Shown here piece after piece: positions 7,268 through 16,303 of a stretch of 64,000 nt of DNA (the first letter of the stretch is position 1; each line of letters opens with the position of its first letter). Source of the DNA: Enterocola sp045654205. Its GTDB lineage: Bacteria > Bacteroidota > Bacteroidia > Bacteroidales > Paludibacteraceae. Location: positions 1 through 64,000 of the forward strand of contig JAZOMZ010000024.1 in NCBI GenBank assembly GCA_045654205.1. The letters run 5' to 3'. A program made the position numbers and the translations under genes. The notes below the pieces were generated by a model. It made no database searches. It was not told the DNA's origin and saw only the letters and a program-made list of their open reading frames with translations.

Positions 7268-8629
7268 ATGGCAAAACCTTCTATTCCAAAAGGAACACGC
7301 GATTTTCTTCCAGAAGAAATGCGTAAACGTAATTATATCTTCAATACCATCAAAGATGTGTTTGCACTTTATGGTTTTCAACAAATAGAAACTCCAGCAA
7401 TGGAAAATCTTTCTACACTTATGGGTAAATATGGTGAAGAAGGAGATAAATTACTATTTAAAATTTTGAACTCTGGAGACTTCCTTTCTGGTCTTACAGA
7501 AGAAGATTACACCAATAAAAACAGCAATAAAGCAGTGTCACGTCTTTCTGAAAAAGGACTTCGTTACGACCTTACAGTGCCTTTTGCTCGCTTTGTAGTA
7601 CAATATAGAGAACAAATCAAGTTCCCATTCCGCAGATACCAAATTCAACCAGTTTGGCGTGCAGACCGTCCTCAAAAGGGTCGTTATAGAGAGTTTTACC
7701 AATGCGATGCCGACATTGTAGGTAGCGATTCACTGCTAAACGAACTTGAACTTCTTCAAATTGCCAACGAAGTGTTCAAACGCTTTGGTATTAGAGTTTG
7801 CATCAAGCTAAACAACCGTAAAGTGCTTGCAGGTATTGCAGAAGTGGTTGGTGCTCCAGAAAAAATCGTTGACATCACTGTTGCAATCGACAAACTTGAT
7901 AAAATAGGTCTTGAAAAAGTAAATCAAGAACTTCTTGCCAAAGGCTTAACAGAAGAAAATGTAAGCAAACTTCAACCTATTTTGGCACTTTCTGGCAATA
8001 ACAATGAGAAACTTTCTCAACTTAAAGACGTGCTTGCCAACTCAGAAATTGGTCTTAAAGGCGTTGCCGAACTAGAAACTCTATTTGGTTACACCGCAAA
8101 CCTAGACTTCACTGCCGAACTAGAACTAGACCTTACACTTGCTCGTGGTCTAAACTACTACACAGGCACTATTATAGAGGTGAAAGCACTTGACGTGCAA
8201 ATTGGTAGCATCACAGGTGGTGGTAGATACGACAACCTTACAGGTGTGTTTGGCGTGGATGGACTTTCTGGTGTGGGTATTTCATTTGGTGCAGACCGCA
8301 TCTACGACGTGCTAAATCAACTAGATTTATATCCAAAAACTACTGTAAACCAAACTCAAGTTATTTTCCTAAACTTTGGAGAAAAAGAAATGGAATTTTG
8401 TATTCCTGTTCTTGCAAAACTTCGTGCTGCTGGCATTTCTACAGAAATTTATCCAGATGCAGTTAAGTTCAAAAAACAAATGCAATATGCCAACGACCGC
8501 AATATTCCATTTGTAGCTATAGTAGGAGAAAGCGAAATGGCAGAAAATGTGATTATGCTTAAAGACATGACCACAGGAAATCAAGAAAAAGTGTTAATTA
8601 ATGATATAATTTCTAAATTGACAAAATAA
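7268..8629 (+). CDS. hisS: Histidine-tRNA ligase
   Basis: 453-residue class II aminoacyl-tRNA synthetase charging tRNA-His. Motif 1 lies in the N-terminal KPSIPKGTRDFLPEE region; motif 2 is FRRYQIQPVWRADRPQKGRYREFYQCDAD; the histidine-specific LARGLNYYTG and the motif 3 stretch GGGRYDNL with GISFGADRIYD follow, and the anticodon-binding domain ends the protein (KKQMQYANDRNIPFVAIVGESE). Length is normal. An unusually long leader with a dispersed repeat separates it from the divergent USP-like gene. Confidence 0.96.
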   Translation: MAKPSIPKGTRDFLPEEMRKRNYIFNTIKDVFALYGFQQIETPAMENLSTLMGKYGEEGDKLLFKILNSGDFLSGLTEEDYTNKNSNKAVSRLSEKGLRYDLTVPFARFVVQYREQIKFPFRRYQIQPVWRADRPQKGRYREFYQCDADIVGSDSLLNELELLQIANEVFKRFGIRVCIKLNNRKVLAGIAEVVGAPEKIVDITVAIDKLDKIGLEKVNQELLAKGLTEENVSKLQPILALSGNNNEKLSQLKDVLANSEIGLKGVAELETLFGYTANLDFTAELELDLTLARGLNYYTGTIIEVKALDVQIGSITGGGRYDNLTGVFGVDGLSGVGISFGADRIYDVLNQLDLYPKTTVNQTQVIFLNFGEKEMEFCIPVLAKLRAAGISTEIYPDAVKFKKQMQYANDRNIPFVAIVGESEMAENVIMLKDMTTGNQEKVLINDIISKLTK

Positions 8630-8675
8630 AATATATCATTTATTAGTTATTTAGAGTAGAATTTGGAAATTCCTC

Positions 8676-8746
8676 ATTGCCTAACGGCGATTCCGCTCCC
8701 GCTCGGCATAGTTCAAACAAGTTTGACTCTGCTCTCGCTTACTCGC
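8676..8746. repeat. 71-bp intergenic repeat, copy A
   Basis: Runs from ATTGCCTAACGGCGATT to CTCGCTTACTCGC and contains the inverted repeat TCAAAC-AA-GTTTGA. It differs from the copy at 28469-28539 at two positions only. On its right it is flanked by AATTCCTAACTCCTAACT, the same short motif that flanks copies B and C. Confidence 0.85.
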
Positions 8747-8775
8747 GGAATTCCTAACTCCTAACTATAAGAATT

Positions 8776-9504
8776 TTGAAAAAATTATTATCCATATTAA
8801 CCCTTCTTTCTATTGCATTTTCGGCTAGCGCAGCGAGCTACGATAGAAACATGATTCAAAACCTGCCACGTGTGGATAAACAACGTTGGCACTTTGGATT
8901 TATTCTTGGTATAGGCTTTGGAGACTTCTCTGCCGTGCCAAATGATAGCTATATGGATGCCGATGGCAATAAATGGTATGCTACATCTGCAGGAATGTCG
9001 CCTATGTTCAATGTGGGTATGATTGCAGATTTAAGAATTGTGGAATACCTAAATGTGAGATTTACTCCTTCTTTGGCGCTTGGTCAAAAAAATCTTAATT
9101 ATTCTTGTTTTACAGTAGATGGCAAGAAAATAGGCGAGGTGAGCAAAGTGGTAACACAATGCACCACTGTGGAACTTCCATTTTACCTTAAATACACAGC
9201 AAAACGTTATGGAAACTTTGCTCCATACGTGTTGGTGGGTGGCGGTCCGCTGTTCAACCTAAATCTCGACCCAGAACAACCACTTCTGCTTAATGCTTTT
9301 GACGTACAAATAGCATTTGGTTTTGGATTTCAAATTTACACTCAGTACTTCAAATTCTGTCCTGAATTTAAATTTGGTTTTGGTTTGTTAGATCAACTAA
9401 ATCAAGTTCACCCAGAAATAGAAGGTACAGCCTACGAACCATATACTCGTGCTGTGGATAAGCTTACTTCGAGGGTGCTGACAATAACATTCAACTTTGA
9501 ATAA
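8776..9504 (+). CDS. porT: PorT-family outer-membrane beta-barrel protein
   Basis: 242 residues starting at a TTG codon; no ATG precedes the signal peptide KKLLSILTLLSIAFSASA, so TTG is the only sensible start. Mature part: LPRVDKQRWHFGFILGIGFGDF, then VELPFYLKYTAKRYGNFAPYVLVGGGP, and a final amphipathic strand LTITFNFE. This matches PorT, an outer-membrane component of the Bacteroidetes type IX secretion system, as against a generic porin-family barrel. A T9SS is supported by the C-terminal sorting domain seen in the protein at 48990-49412. A repeat separates the gene from hisS. Confidence 0.75.
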   Translation: MKKLLSILTLLSIAFSASAASYDRNMIQNLPRVDKQRWHFGFILGIGFGDFSAVPNDSYMDADGNKWYATSAGMSPMFNVGMIADLRIVEYLNVRFTPSLALGQKNLNYSCFTVDGKKIGEVSKVVTQCTTVELPFYLKYTAKRYGNFAPYVLVGGGPLFNLNLDPEQPLLLNAFDVQIAFGFGFQIYTQYFKFCPEFKFGFGLLDQLNQVHPEIEGTAYEPYTRAVDKLTSRVLTITFNFE

Positions 9505-9516
9505 TCTCTCATAAAT

Positions 9517-9548
9517 AAAAAAAATGACCTGTACAAGGTCTTTTTTTT
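9517..9548. terminator. Bidirectional terminator, porT / cca
   Basis: GACCT-GTACA-AGGTC hairpin extended by A8 and T8 tracts; it overlaps the stop codon of the minus-strand gene. Confidence 0.8.
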
Positions 9549-10932
9549 ATCTAAATTGCTCCATCATAAATTTATACGCTGCTTCATACTCATTTGGAAT
9601 GACGCCGTCTAGAATCGCATTCTTGATGGCATTTTTTATCTCGCCAACTTTTGCGCAGGGGGTCAATCCGAATGTAGACATTATCTCTTCGCCACTTATA
9701 GGAGGCTGAAAGTTGCGAACGTGGTCTTTTTCTTCAATATCCTTAAGTTTCTGACGAACAATGTGAAGATTTTGAGTATAACGCTTCACTTTTTCTTCAT
9801 TTTTTGAGGTAATATCAGCCTCGCAAAGCATCATCAAATCATCAATGTCATCGCCTGCCTCAAATAGGAGTCTGCGTACAGCAGAGTCTGTAATTTCATC
9901 TTCAACCAAAGCGATAGGACGCATGTGTAGGTTTACTATTTTTTGTACAAAACGCAGTTCCTCGCTTAGTGGCAATTTCAAACGCTTAAAAATCTTGGCA
10001 GTAATTTTCTCTCCTATATAGTTGTGGTTGTAGAATGTCCAACCTATCTTTTCATCAAACTTCTTGGTTGCAGGTTTGCCTATATCATGAAGCAAAGCTG
10101 CCCAACGTAGCCACAAATTGTCAGATTTTTGAGCTACAGAGTCTAACACTTGCAGAGTATGATAAAATATATCCTTATGAGCCTTGCCATTGATAGTTTC
10201 CACGCCTTTTAGGGCGGCTACTTCTGGCAAAATTATATCCAAAAGACCACATTTATCTAGTAACATAAAGCCAATTGAAGGCTTTTCAGTAAGAAGTATT
10301 TTATTTAGTTCTTCGGTAATTCTCTCTTGAGAAATAATAGAAATACGCTCTTTATTTGTGCTAAGTGCCTCAAAAGTACGTTGCTCGATGCTAAATTTAA
10401 ATCTTGTAGCAAATCTGATGCAACGAAGCATACGAAGTGGGTCATCGCTAAATGTAATATCTGGGTCGAGTGGGGTGCGAATTATTTTCAGTTCTATATC
10501 TCGCACACCATTAAACGGGTCTACAAGCTCGCCAAATCTGTCTTTGTTTAGGCAAATGGCCATAGCATTGATAGTAAAGTCCCTTCTGTTTTGGTCGTCT
10601 TCCAAAGTGCCGTCTTCCACAATAGGTTTTCTAGATTCTCTTCTGTACGACTCTTTTCTTGCTCCAACAAACTCAATTTCTATGTCTTTATGTTTTATTT
10701 GTGCAGTGCCAAAGTTCTTAAATACAGATAGATAAGTGCCTTTACCTAATCTATTTTTTAGCTCTGTAGCCATTTCAATGCCACTTCCAAGCACCACAAC
10801 ATCTATGTCGTTTGACTCTCTTTGTAGAATCAAATCTCTCACAAATCCGCCAATCACAAAACATGGCAAGTTTAACTTATCTGCACATTCTGATATCTTC
10901 CTGAAAATAGGGTGATTTAAACTATATTTCAT
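9547..10932 (-). CDS. cca: tRNA nucleotidyltransferase / poly(A) polymerase family protein with HD domain
   Basis: 461 residues. Class II nucleotidyltransferase head: FVIGGFVRDLILQRESNDIDVVVLG (GG...RD and DxD), then the RRDFTINAMAICLN motif and DPFNGVRDIE, DPLRMLRCIRFA. An HD domain follows (ALLHDIGKPATKKF, about residue 285). This is the form in Bacteroidetes annotated as CCA tRNA nucleotidyltransferase or PcnB-like; it repairs or adds tRNA 3' CCA ends or adds poly(A). Which activity applies cannot be told from sequence alone. Divergently transcribed from the 11019 lipoprotein. Confidence 0.85.
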   Translation of the reverse strand: MKYSLNHPIFRKISECADKLNLPCFVIGGFVRDLILQRESNDIDVVVLGSGIEMATELKNRLGKGTYLSVFKNFGTAQIKHKDIEIEFVGARKESYRRESRKPIVEDGTLEDDQNRRDFTINAMAICLNKDRFGELVDPFNGVRDIELKIIRTPLDPDITFSDDPLRMLRCIRFATRFKFSIEQRTFEALSTNKERISIISQERITEELNKILLTEKPSIGFMLLDKCGLLDIILPEVAALKGVETINGKAHKDIFYHTLQVLDSVAQKSDNLWLRWAALLHDIGKPATKKFDEKIGWTFYNHNYIGEKITAKIFKRLKLPLSEELRFVQKIVNLHMRPIALVEDEITDSAVRRLLFEAGDDIDDLMMLCEADITSKNEEKVKRYTQNLHIVRQKLKDIEEKDHVRNFQPPISGEEIMSTFGLTPCAKVGEIKNAIKNAILDGVIPNEYEAAYKFMMEQFR

Positions 10933-10961
10933 CTCAAAACTTTTTTATCAACATCAATGAA

Positions 10962-11009
10962 CAAAGGTAGTTTTTTTGCTTTAGAATAACAAAAAAATAT
11001 TTATCTTTG
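10962..11009. promoter_or_regulatory. Divergent promoter boxes, cca (minus) and lipoprotein (plus)
   Basis: TACCTTTG on the minus strand at 10962-10969, about 30 bases before the cca ATG, and TATCTTTG on the plus strand at 11002-11009, ten bases before the ATG at 11019. Both fit TAnnTTTG exactly. The second implies a very short leader. Confidence 0.55.
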
Positions 11010-11018
11010 TAGATTAGA

Positions 11019-11834
11019 ATGAAAAAGTTTTTACACATAGCATTGGTGTTAGTAGTATGTTTTTCTTCTTGTGCTCCAAACCACAAAGAACAAGCTGAAA
11101 ATATGCTCCTAAGGGCTTCTTCACTCTACACTTCAGACAGTTTAAACTCAGCTAAAATACTTCTAGACTCTATTCACACTGTATTTCCAAACCAGGTTGA
11201 AGTGCGCAAACAAGCTTCAAATTTAATGAATCAAATTGAGTATAAGGAAAATACAAGAAATCTAGTATACTTTGATAGTGTTTTGGTTGATGTAAAAGAA
11301 CGTTATGACTCTATTGCCAAAAATTTCACTTTGGGTGACACAACTTACTCATCAAAACGTGTTTATATTCACAAAAAACGTGGCAAAAGTTATTATCCAC
11401 GCACAAATCTATTGGCAGAAGTAGAAGAAAATGGCGATATAAACCTTATTAGCGTATATTGTGGCAAAAAAATTGCTCATGATTCTGTAAAGGTGAGTTT
11501 TTCAGACCTTTATGCAAACACTCTTACAGTGCCAACCTCTAGTGCATACAACTATAGTTTCACAGATATGGGAGTGAATTGGGAATATGTCACTTTTACA
11601 CAAAAAAATCTAAACAATCTGCTTGGTTTTATTGTGCTTTATAGCGATAAGTTGCTTACAGTGAGTCTATATGGTGATAAAACCTACAATTATTTTTTGG
11701 AAAAAGAAGATAAAAATATTTTAATTGAGACATTCTATTTTGCACAAGCAAAAAAAGAATTATATACCATAGAAAAGAATATTAAAACCACAAAGAATAA
11801 AATAAAATGGTTAGAAGAAAAATTATATCAATAA
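11019..11834 (+). CDS. Bacteroidales lipoprotein of unknown function
   Basis: 271 residues. N-terminal signal with lipobox VVCFSSC (Cys18). Residues 25-75 are helical and look like a TPR-like or coiled segment (NMLLRASSLYTSDSLNSAKILLDSIH), then a beta-rich middle (residues 110-230), and a charged C-terminal helix with many lysines (TIEKNIKTTKNKIKWLEEKL). I recognise the general type from Bacteroidales genomes, but no function. The end overlaps the thioredoxin gene by 28 bases, suggesting co-expression in the envelope. Confidence 0.7.
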   Translation: MKKFLHIALVLVVCFSSCAPNHKEQAENMLLRASSLYTSDSLNSAKILLDSIHTVFPNQVEVRKQASNLMNQIEYKENTRNLVYFDSVLVDVKERYDSIAKNFTLGDTTYSSKRVYIHKKRGKSYYPRTNLLAEVEENGDINLISVYCGKKIAHDSVKVSFSDLYANTLTVPTSSAYNYSFTDMGVNWEYVTFTQKNLNNLLGFIVLYSDKLLTVSLYGDKTYNYFLEKEDKNILIETFYFAQAKKELYTIEKNIKTTKNKIKWLEEKLYQ

Positions 11835-12226
11835 TTGCCTTGATATTTGTTTCATTAAGTGCATTTGCACAAACAGATATTACTACAGAAGACTTCAAAA
11901 AGTATGTTTGGGACTTTGAAAAGGATACAAAGAACATAGTTTTAAAGTCTAATGTGCCTGTTATTCTAGACTTTCATGCAACATGGTGCCGTCCATGCAA
12001 AATGCTTGCACCAGAGCTTAAAGCTCTTCAAAAAGAATATAACGGACAGCTTATTATATACAAAATAGATGTGGATAAAGAACCAACTCTAGCTAGAATA
12101 TTTGGTATTAAGGCTATGCCAACATTGTATTTTATGCCATTGCAGGGTAGTGTGACATACTCACAAGGGTATATAACAAAAGATCAATTAACAGATATAG
12201 TAAATCAAGTATTTTTCAAAAAATAA
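11807..12226 (+). CDS. Secreted thioredoxin-family protein
   Basis: 139 residues with a signal peptide (KIISIIALIFVSLSAFAQ) and a thioredoxin fold. Active site FHATWCRPCKML gives Cys61-Arg-Pro-Cys64, and the cis-proline lies in IKAMPTLYFM. Predicted periplasmic thiol:disulfide protein, single domain. Its start overlaps the C-terminal codons of the upstream lipoprotein, so the two are likely co-translated; the lipoprotein could be a partner, but nothing shows this. Confidence 0.88.
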   Translation: MVRRKIISIIALIFVSLSAFAQTDITTEDFKKYVWDFEKDTKNIVLKSNVPVILDFHATWCRPCKMLAPELKALQKEYNGQLIIYKIDVDKEPTLARIFGIKAMPTLYFMPLQGSVTYSQGYITKDQLTDIVNQVFFKK

Positions 12227-12252
12227 TAATAAATCATATAAATTTTATAACG

Positions 12253-13857
12253 ATGGGACGTACTAAGTACATTTTCGTAACAGGTGGTGTAACATCATCT
12301 TTAGGTAAAGGAATTATTTCAGCTTCTATTGGTAAATTACTTCAATCTAGAGGCTATAGTGTAACAAACCAAAAGTTTGACCCATATTTAAATGTGGATC
12401 CAGGTACTCTAAATCCATACGAACATGGTGAATGTTATGTAACTGCAGACGGTCACCAAACAGACTTAGACCTTGGCCACTACGAACGTTTCACAAGCGT
12501 GGAAACATGTAGAAACAATAGTTTTACCACAGGTAGAATCTATCAAAACGTAATTAATAAAGAACGTAAAGGTGAATACGAAGGACGTACAGTTCAAATT
12601 ATCCCTCATATCACAGACGAAATCAAGAAAAACGTGCTTTATTTTGGCAAAAAGAACAAATTCGACTTCGTTATTACAGAAATTGGTGGGGTAGCAGGCG
12701 ATATCGAATCACTTCCATTCCTAGAAAGTGTTCGTCAGCTTAAATGGGAACTTGGTCAAGACTGTTTAATTGTACACTTAACATACGTGCCATATTTAGC
12801 AGCTGCTAAAGAATTAAAAACAAAACCAACTCAACACTCAGTTAAAAAACTTCAAGAGCTTGGTATTCAACCAGATGTGTTAGTATTAAGAACAGAACAC
12901 GACATCAATCAAGAAATGCGTGATAAGGTATCTTTATTCTGCAACGTAAGTAAAGATGCTGTTATTCAAAGTAAAGACGTGCCTTCTATCTACGAAGTGC
13001 CACTAAGAATGCAACGTCAAAACCTAGACTCTATCATCCTTAGAAAAGTAGGTTTAAACCCAGAAGACACCACATCAGATTTAAGCAAATGGACTTCATT
13101 CCTAGACAGAATGTATTCTGCTTCAGAAAAAGTAAATATTGCACTTGTGGGTAAATATGTGGAACTTCAAGATGCTTACAAATCTATTCACGAAGCACTT
13201 CTACAAGCTTGTGTATACAACGATAGAAAATTAAATCTTATTTCTATTCAATCTGCAAATCTAAACGAAGAAAACATTTCTGAAAAACTAGCAAATGTTG
13301 ATGGCATTTTAATTGCTCCAGGATTTGGTCGTAGAGGTGTGGAAGGCAAAGTGCTTGCTGCTAAATTTGCTCGCGAAAACAATATTCCTACACTTGGTAT
13401 CTCTCTTGGTATGCAATGTATGGTTGTAGATTTTGCTCGCAACGTACTTGGTATTAAAGACGCAAACTCTACAGAGGTGAACCCTCAAACAGAAAACAAA
13501 GTGATTGACCCTATGGCTAGCTTAAAAGACATTAATGATGTGGAAGGAGCTATGCGTTTGGGTGCATACGAATGTGAAATTGCAGAAGGAACAAAATCTG
13601 CAGAAGCTTACGGCAGTACATTCATTGCAGAACGTCACAACCACAGAAATGAGTTCAACAATGCTTATAAAGAACAGTTTGAAAAAGCTGGTATGAAATT
13701 TGCAGGTGTAAATCCAGATATGGGGCTTGTAGAAATCATAGAACTTCCAGAACATAAATGGTATGTAGGAACACAATTCCTTCCAGAATACAGAAGTTCT
13801 GTAGAAAAACCACACCCACTGTTTGTAAACTTTATTAAAGCATCAATTACAAAATAA
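12253..13857 (+). CDS. pyrG: CTP synthase with degenerate glutaminase site
   Basis: 534 residues, full length. The synthase half is intact: FVTGGVTSSLGKGI (P-loop), QKFDPYLNVDPGTLNP, GECYVTADGHQTDLDLGHYERF. The glutamine amidotransferase half keeps the fold (APGFGRRGVEGK, ERHNHRNEFNN, KPHPLFVNF), but the nucleophile elbow reads LGISLGMQ, so the cysteine equivalent to E. coli Cys379 is Ser384. The C-terminal motif reads QFLPEY where the family has QFHPEF/Y, so the catalytic His (E. coli His515) is Leu510; Glu512 is kept. The enzyme is therefore expected to use ammonia and not glutamine. Codons are ordinary (TCT, CTT) and the frame is unbroken. yidC follows after 22 bases. Confidence 0.95.
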   Translation: MGRTKYIFVTGGVTSSLGKGIISASIGKLLQSRGYSVTNQKFDPYLNVDPGTLNPYEHGECYVTADGHQTDLDLGHYERFTSVETCRNNSFTTGRIYQNVINKERKGEYEGRTVQIIPHITDEIKKNVLYFGKKNKFDFVITEIGGVAGDIESLPFLESVRQLKWELGQDCLIVHLTYVPYLAAAKELKTKPTQHSVKKLQELGIQPDVLVLRTEHDINQEMRDKVSLFCNVSKDAVIQSKDVPSIYEVPLRMQRQNLDSIILRKVGLNPEDTTSDLSKWTSFLDRMYSASEKVNIALVGKYVELQDAYKSIHEALLQACVYNDRKLNLISIQSANLNEENISEKLANVDGILIAPGFGRRGVEGKVLAAKFARENNIPTLGISLGMQCMVVDFARNVLGIKDANSTEVNPQTENKVIDPMASLKDINDVEGAMRLGAYECEIAEGTKSAEAYGSTFIAERHNHRNEFNNAYKEQFEKAGMKFAGVNPDMGLVEIIELPEHKWYVGTQFLPEYRSSVEKPHPLFVNFIKASITK

Positions 13858-13879
13858 GAATTAAGATTTAAAAATTAAC

Positions 13880-15751
13880 ATGGACAAAAACACGATTATA
13901 GGATTTGCCCTTATTATAGCCATACTAGTAGGCTTTTCATGGTTCTCAAGACCTTCTGAAGAGGAAATTGCAAAGCAACAAGCGTATAATGACTCAATAG
14001 CTGCTGTGCAAGCACAAAAGGCGGTAGAACAAGAAATCTTGTTCCAACAAACCATAATGCAACAAGATTCTGCTTTAAGCAATCAAGTATTTGATTATGG
14101 TGTATTTACTCCATTTTCTCAAGGTGAAAACAAAAAGGTAGTTATTGAAAACCAAGAACTTAAACTTACACTTAACACAAAAGGTGGTAATATCACAGAA
14201 GTAGAACTTAAAAACTATAAGAACTACGACAAAAACCCTTTAATATTGTTTGATGAAAACGATGTTGAGCAATATTTCACCTTGGTTACTGCAAACAACC
14301 GTGTTGTAGAATCATCAAACCTATATTTTACCCCTAAAATGCTTAACGATAGCACACTTGCTATGAGCATTACACTTGAAACAGGTGAAACTCTAAGCCA
14401 AATCTACAGCTTAGATGGTTTTATGGTAAACTATAGCATCCAATCAAAAGGTATGAATGGTGTGTTATCTCCACGTATGAATACAGTGGATATGACATGG
14501 AACTTAAATATGCGTCAACAAGAACGCAGCAAGAAGTTTGAAGGCCGTTATTCTGCTGTTTATTATAAATATTATGATGACGAAGTAGAAAACCTAAGCG
14601 AAAATGGTGCTGATGCAGAAAAACTTATTGGTAAAGTTAAATGGGTGGCTTGTAAAGACCAATTCTTTTCAAGTGTTTTAATTGCAGAAGATTACTTCAC
14701 AAATGTAGAAGTAGAATCAAACATAAGCGAACCTGCTAATTACTTAAAAGACTGTAAAACACAACTTTCATTCAATTATGATGCAAGTGGTGCACAGCCA
14801 ACAAACCTAAAATATTATTTTGGTCCAAACTCTTATCAAGATTTAAAAGCTTACGACGACAATGTAGAAAGATCTGAAGATGAATTAAATCTTGAAGAAC
14901 TTGTGCCACTAGGTTGGGGTATCTTTGGTTGGGTTAACAAATATCTTGTAATTCCAATTTTCAATCTATTAGGTTCATTTATAACAAGTTATGGTTTAGT
15001 AATCTTCTTACTAACTCTTATTATTAAACTTCTAATCCTGCCATTGACTTATAAATCTTATATGTCAACAGCAAAAATGCGTGTTCTACGCCCACAAATA
15101 GAAGAAATAAACAAGAGAATACCAGAAGACAAACCAATGGAACGCCAACAAGCAACAATGGCACTTTATAGAAAAGTGGGAGTGAGCCCAATGGGTGGTT
15201 GCCTTCCAATGCTTCTTCAAATGCCAGTATTGTTTGCATTGTTCGTGTTTTTCCCAGTAGCTATTGAGCTACGCCAACAAGGTTTCTTATGGGCAGATGA
15301 CTTATCATCATACGATTCTATCTTTAGTTGGGATGTTTATATTCCATTTATCTCTAGCTATTATGGCAATCACATCAGTTTATTCTGTTTGTTAATGGCT
15401 ATTGCCAATATTATTTCAACTAAGATTTCTACAGACGCACAAGGTGGTGGCAGCCAACAAATGCCAATGATGAAGTGGATGATGTACTTAATGCCAATTA
15501 TGTTCCTATTCTTCTTCAATGACTATGCATCTGGTCTTACATATTACTATTTGGTATCAACATTGTTGACATTACTTCAAACATTTATTTTCCGTATGTC
15601 AATCAATGACCAAAAAATATTAGACAAACTAAACTCATATCAAGCTAAACCTAAAAAGAAATCTGGCTTTATGGAACGTTTAGAACAAATGCAAAAAGAA
15701 CAATTGGCTAGACAACGCGAAGAAATAAAGAAACAACAAAGACGTAGATAA
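13880..15751 (+). CDS. yidC: Membrane protein insertase YidC
   Basis: 623 residues. N-terminal membrane anchor (TIIGFALIIAILVGFSWF), a large periplasmic beta domain (about residues 60-350), then the conserved core of five helices with FNLLGSFITSYGLVIFLLTLIIKLLILPLTYKSY, MGGCLPMLLQMPVLFALF and a C-terminal YYYLVSTLLTLLQTFIFR, and a Lys/Arg-rich tail that can contact the ribosome. Inserts inner-membrane proteins with or without SecYEG. Lies between pyrG and grpE in tight same-strand spacing. Confidence 0.95.
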   Translation: MDKNTIIGFALIIAILVGFSWFSRPSEEEIAKQQAYNDSIAAVQAQKAVEQEILFQQTIMQQDSALSNQVFDYGVFTPFSQGENKKVVIENQELKLTLNTKGGNITEVELKNYKNYDKNPLILFDENDVEQYFTLVTANNRVVESSNLYFTPKMLNDSTLAMSITLETGETLSQIYSLDGFMVNYSIQSKGMNGVLSPRMNTVDMTWNLNMRQQERSKKFEGRYSAVYYKYYDDEVENLSENGADAEKLIGKVKWVACKDQFFSSVLIAEDYFTNVEVESNISEPANYLKDCKTQLSFNYDASGAQPTNLKYYFGPNSYQDLKAYDDNVERSEDELNLEELVPLGWGIFGWVNKYLVIPIFNLLGSFITSYGLVIFLLTLIIKLLILPLTYKSYMSTAKMRVLRPQIEEINKRIPEDKPMERQQATMALYRKVGVSPMGGCLPMLLQMPVLFALFVFFPVAIELRQQGFLWADDLSSYDSIFSWDVYIPFISSYYGNHISLFCLLMAIANIISTKISTDAQGGGSQQMPMMKWMMYLMPIMFLFFFNDYASGLTYYYLVSTLLTLLQTFIFRMSINDQKILDKLNSYQAKPKKKSGFMERLEQMQKEQLARQREEIKKQQRRR

Positions 15752-15752
15752 G

Positions 15753-16295
15753 ATGAAAAAAGAAAACGAGGAAAAAGAAGAGATTTTAAACGAAGAAAAA
15801 GTAGAAGAAACTGCAGCTGCAACAGAAGCTACTGAGCAAGCAGAGGAAGCTTCTCAAGAAAGTTCACTTGCCGATAAAATATTGGAAATGAACGACAAAC
15901 ACCTTCGTTTGATGGCAGACTTTGAAAATTATAAAAGAAAAACTATAAAAGAACGTGCCGACTTAATTAAATATGGTGGCGAACAAGTTTTCATCAACTT
16001 GCTACCTATTATTGATGATTTTGAACGTGCTATTCAACACCTTCCAGAAGAAGATTCACCTATCAAAGAAGGTATAGTTTTAATTCACAATAAGTTTACA
16101 AGTTTCTTAAATAGTAATGGTGTAAAAGAAATAGAAACAAAAGATGCTGAATTTAATACAGATTTTCACGAAGCTATTTCTCTATTCCCAGCACCATCAC
16201 CAGAACTTAAAGGTAAAATTATAGACTGTACCCAAAAGGGATATATGTTCCACGACAAGGTGATTAGATTCTCTAAGGTAGTAGTGGCAGAATAA
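15753..16295 (+). CDS. grpE: Nucleotide exchange factor GrpE
   Basis: 180 residues. A very acidic, Glu/Ala-rich N-terminus of about 45 residues precedes the GrpE coiled coil and the beta domain (LMADFENYKRKTIKERADLIKYGG, LLPIIDDFERAI, and the late GYMFHDKVIRFSKVVVAE). Releases ADP from DnaK. It starts one base after the yidC stop and is followed by dnaJ; dnaK itself is not in the window. Confidence 0.95.
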   Translation: MKKENEEKEEILNEEKVEETAAATEATEQAEEASQESSLADKILEMNDKHLRLMADFENYKRKTIKERADLIKYGGEQVFINLLPIIDDFERAIQHLPEEDSPIKEGIVLIHNKFTSFLNSNGVKEIETKDAEFNTDFHEAISLFPAPSPELKGKIIDCTQKGYMFHDKVIRFSKVVVAE

Positions 16296-16303
16296 TATAT
16301 ATC

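Noticed and set aside
7102..7384. N-terminal extension of the USP-like protein to an ATG at 7384
   Set aside because: It would overlap hisS on the opposite strand and translate a dispersed repeat (RSLSLSKG peptide); the start at 7102 leads directly into the folded region.
9524..9709. Plus-strand frame at the 3' end of cca
   Set aside because: Overlaps the bidirectional terminator and cca coding sequence on the other strand; no independent support.
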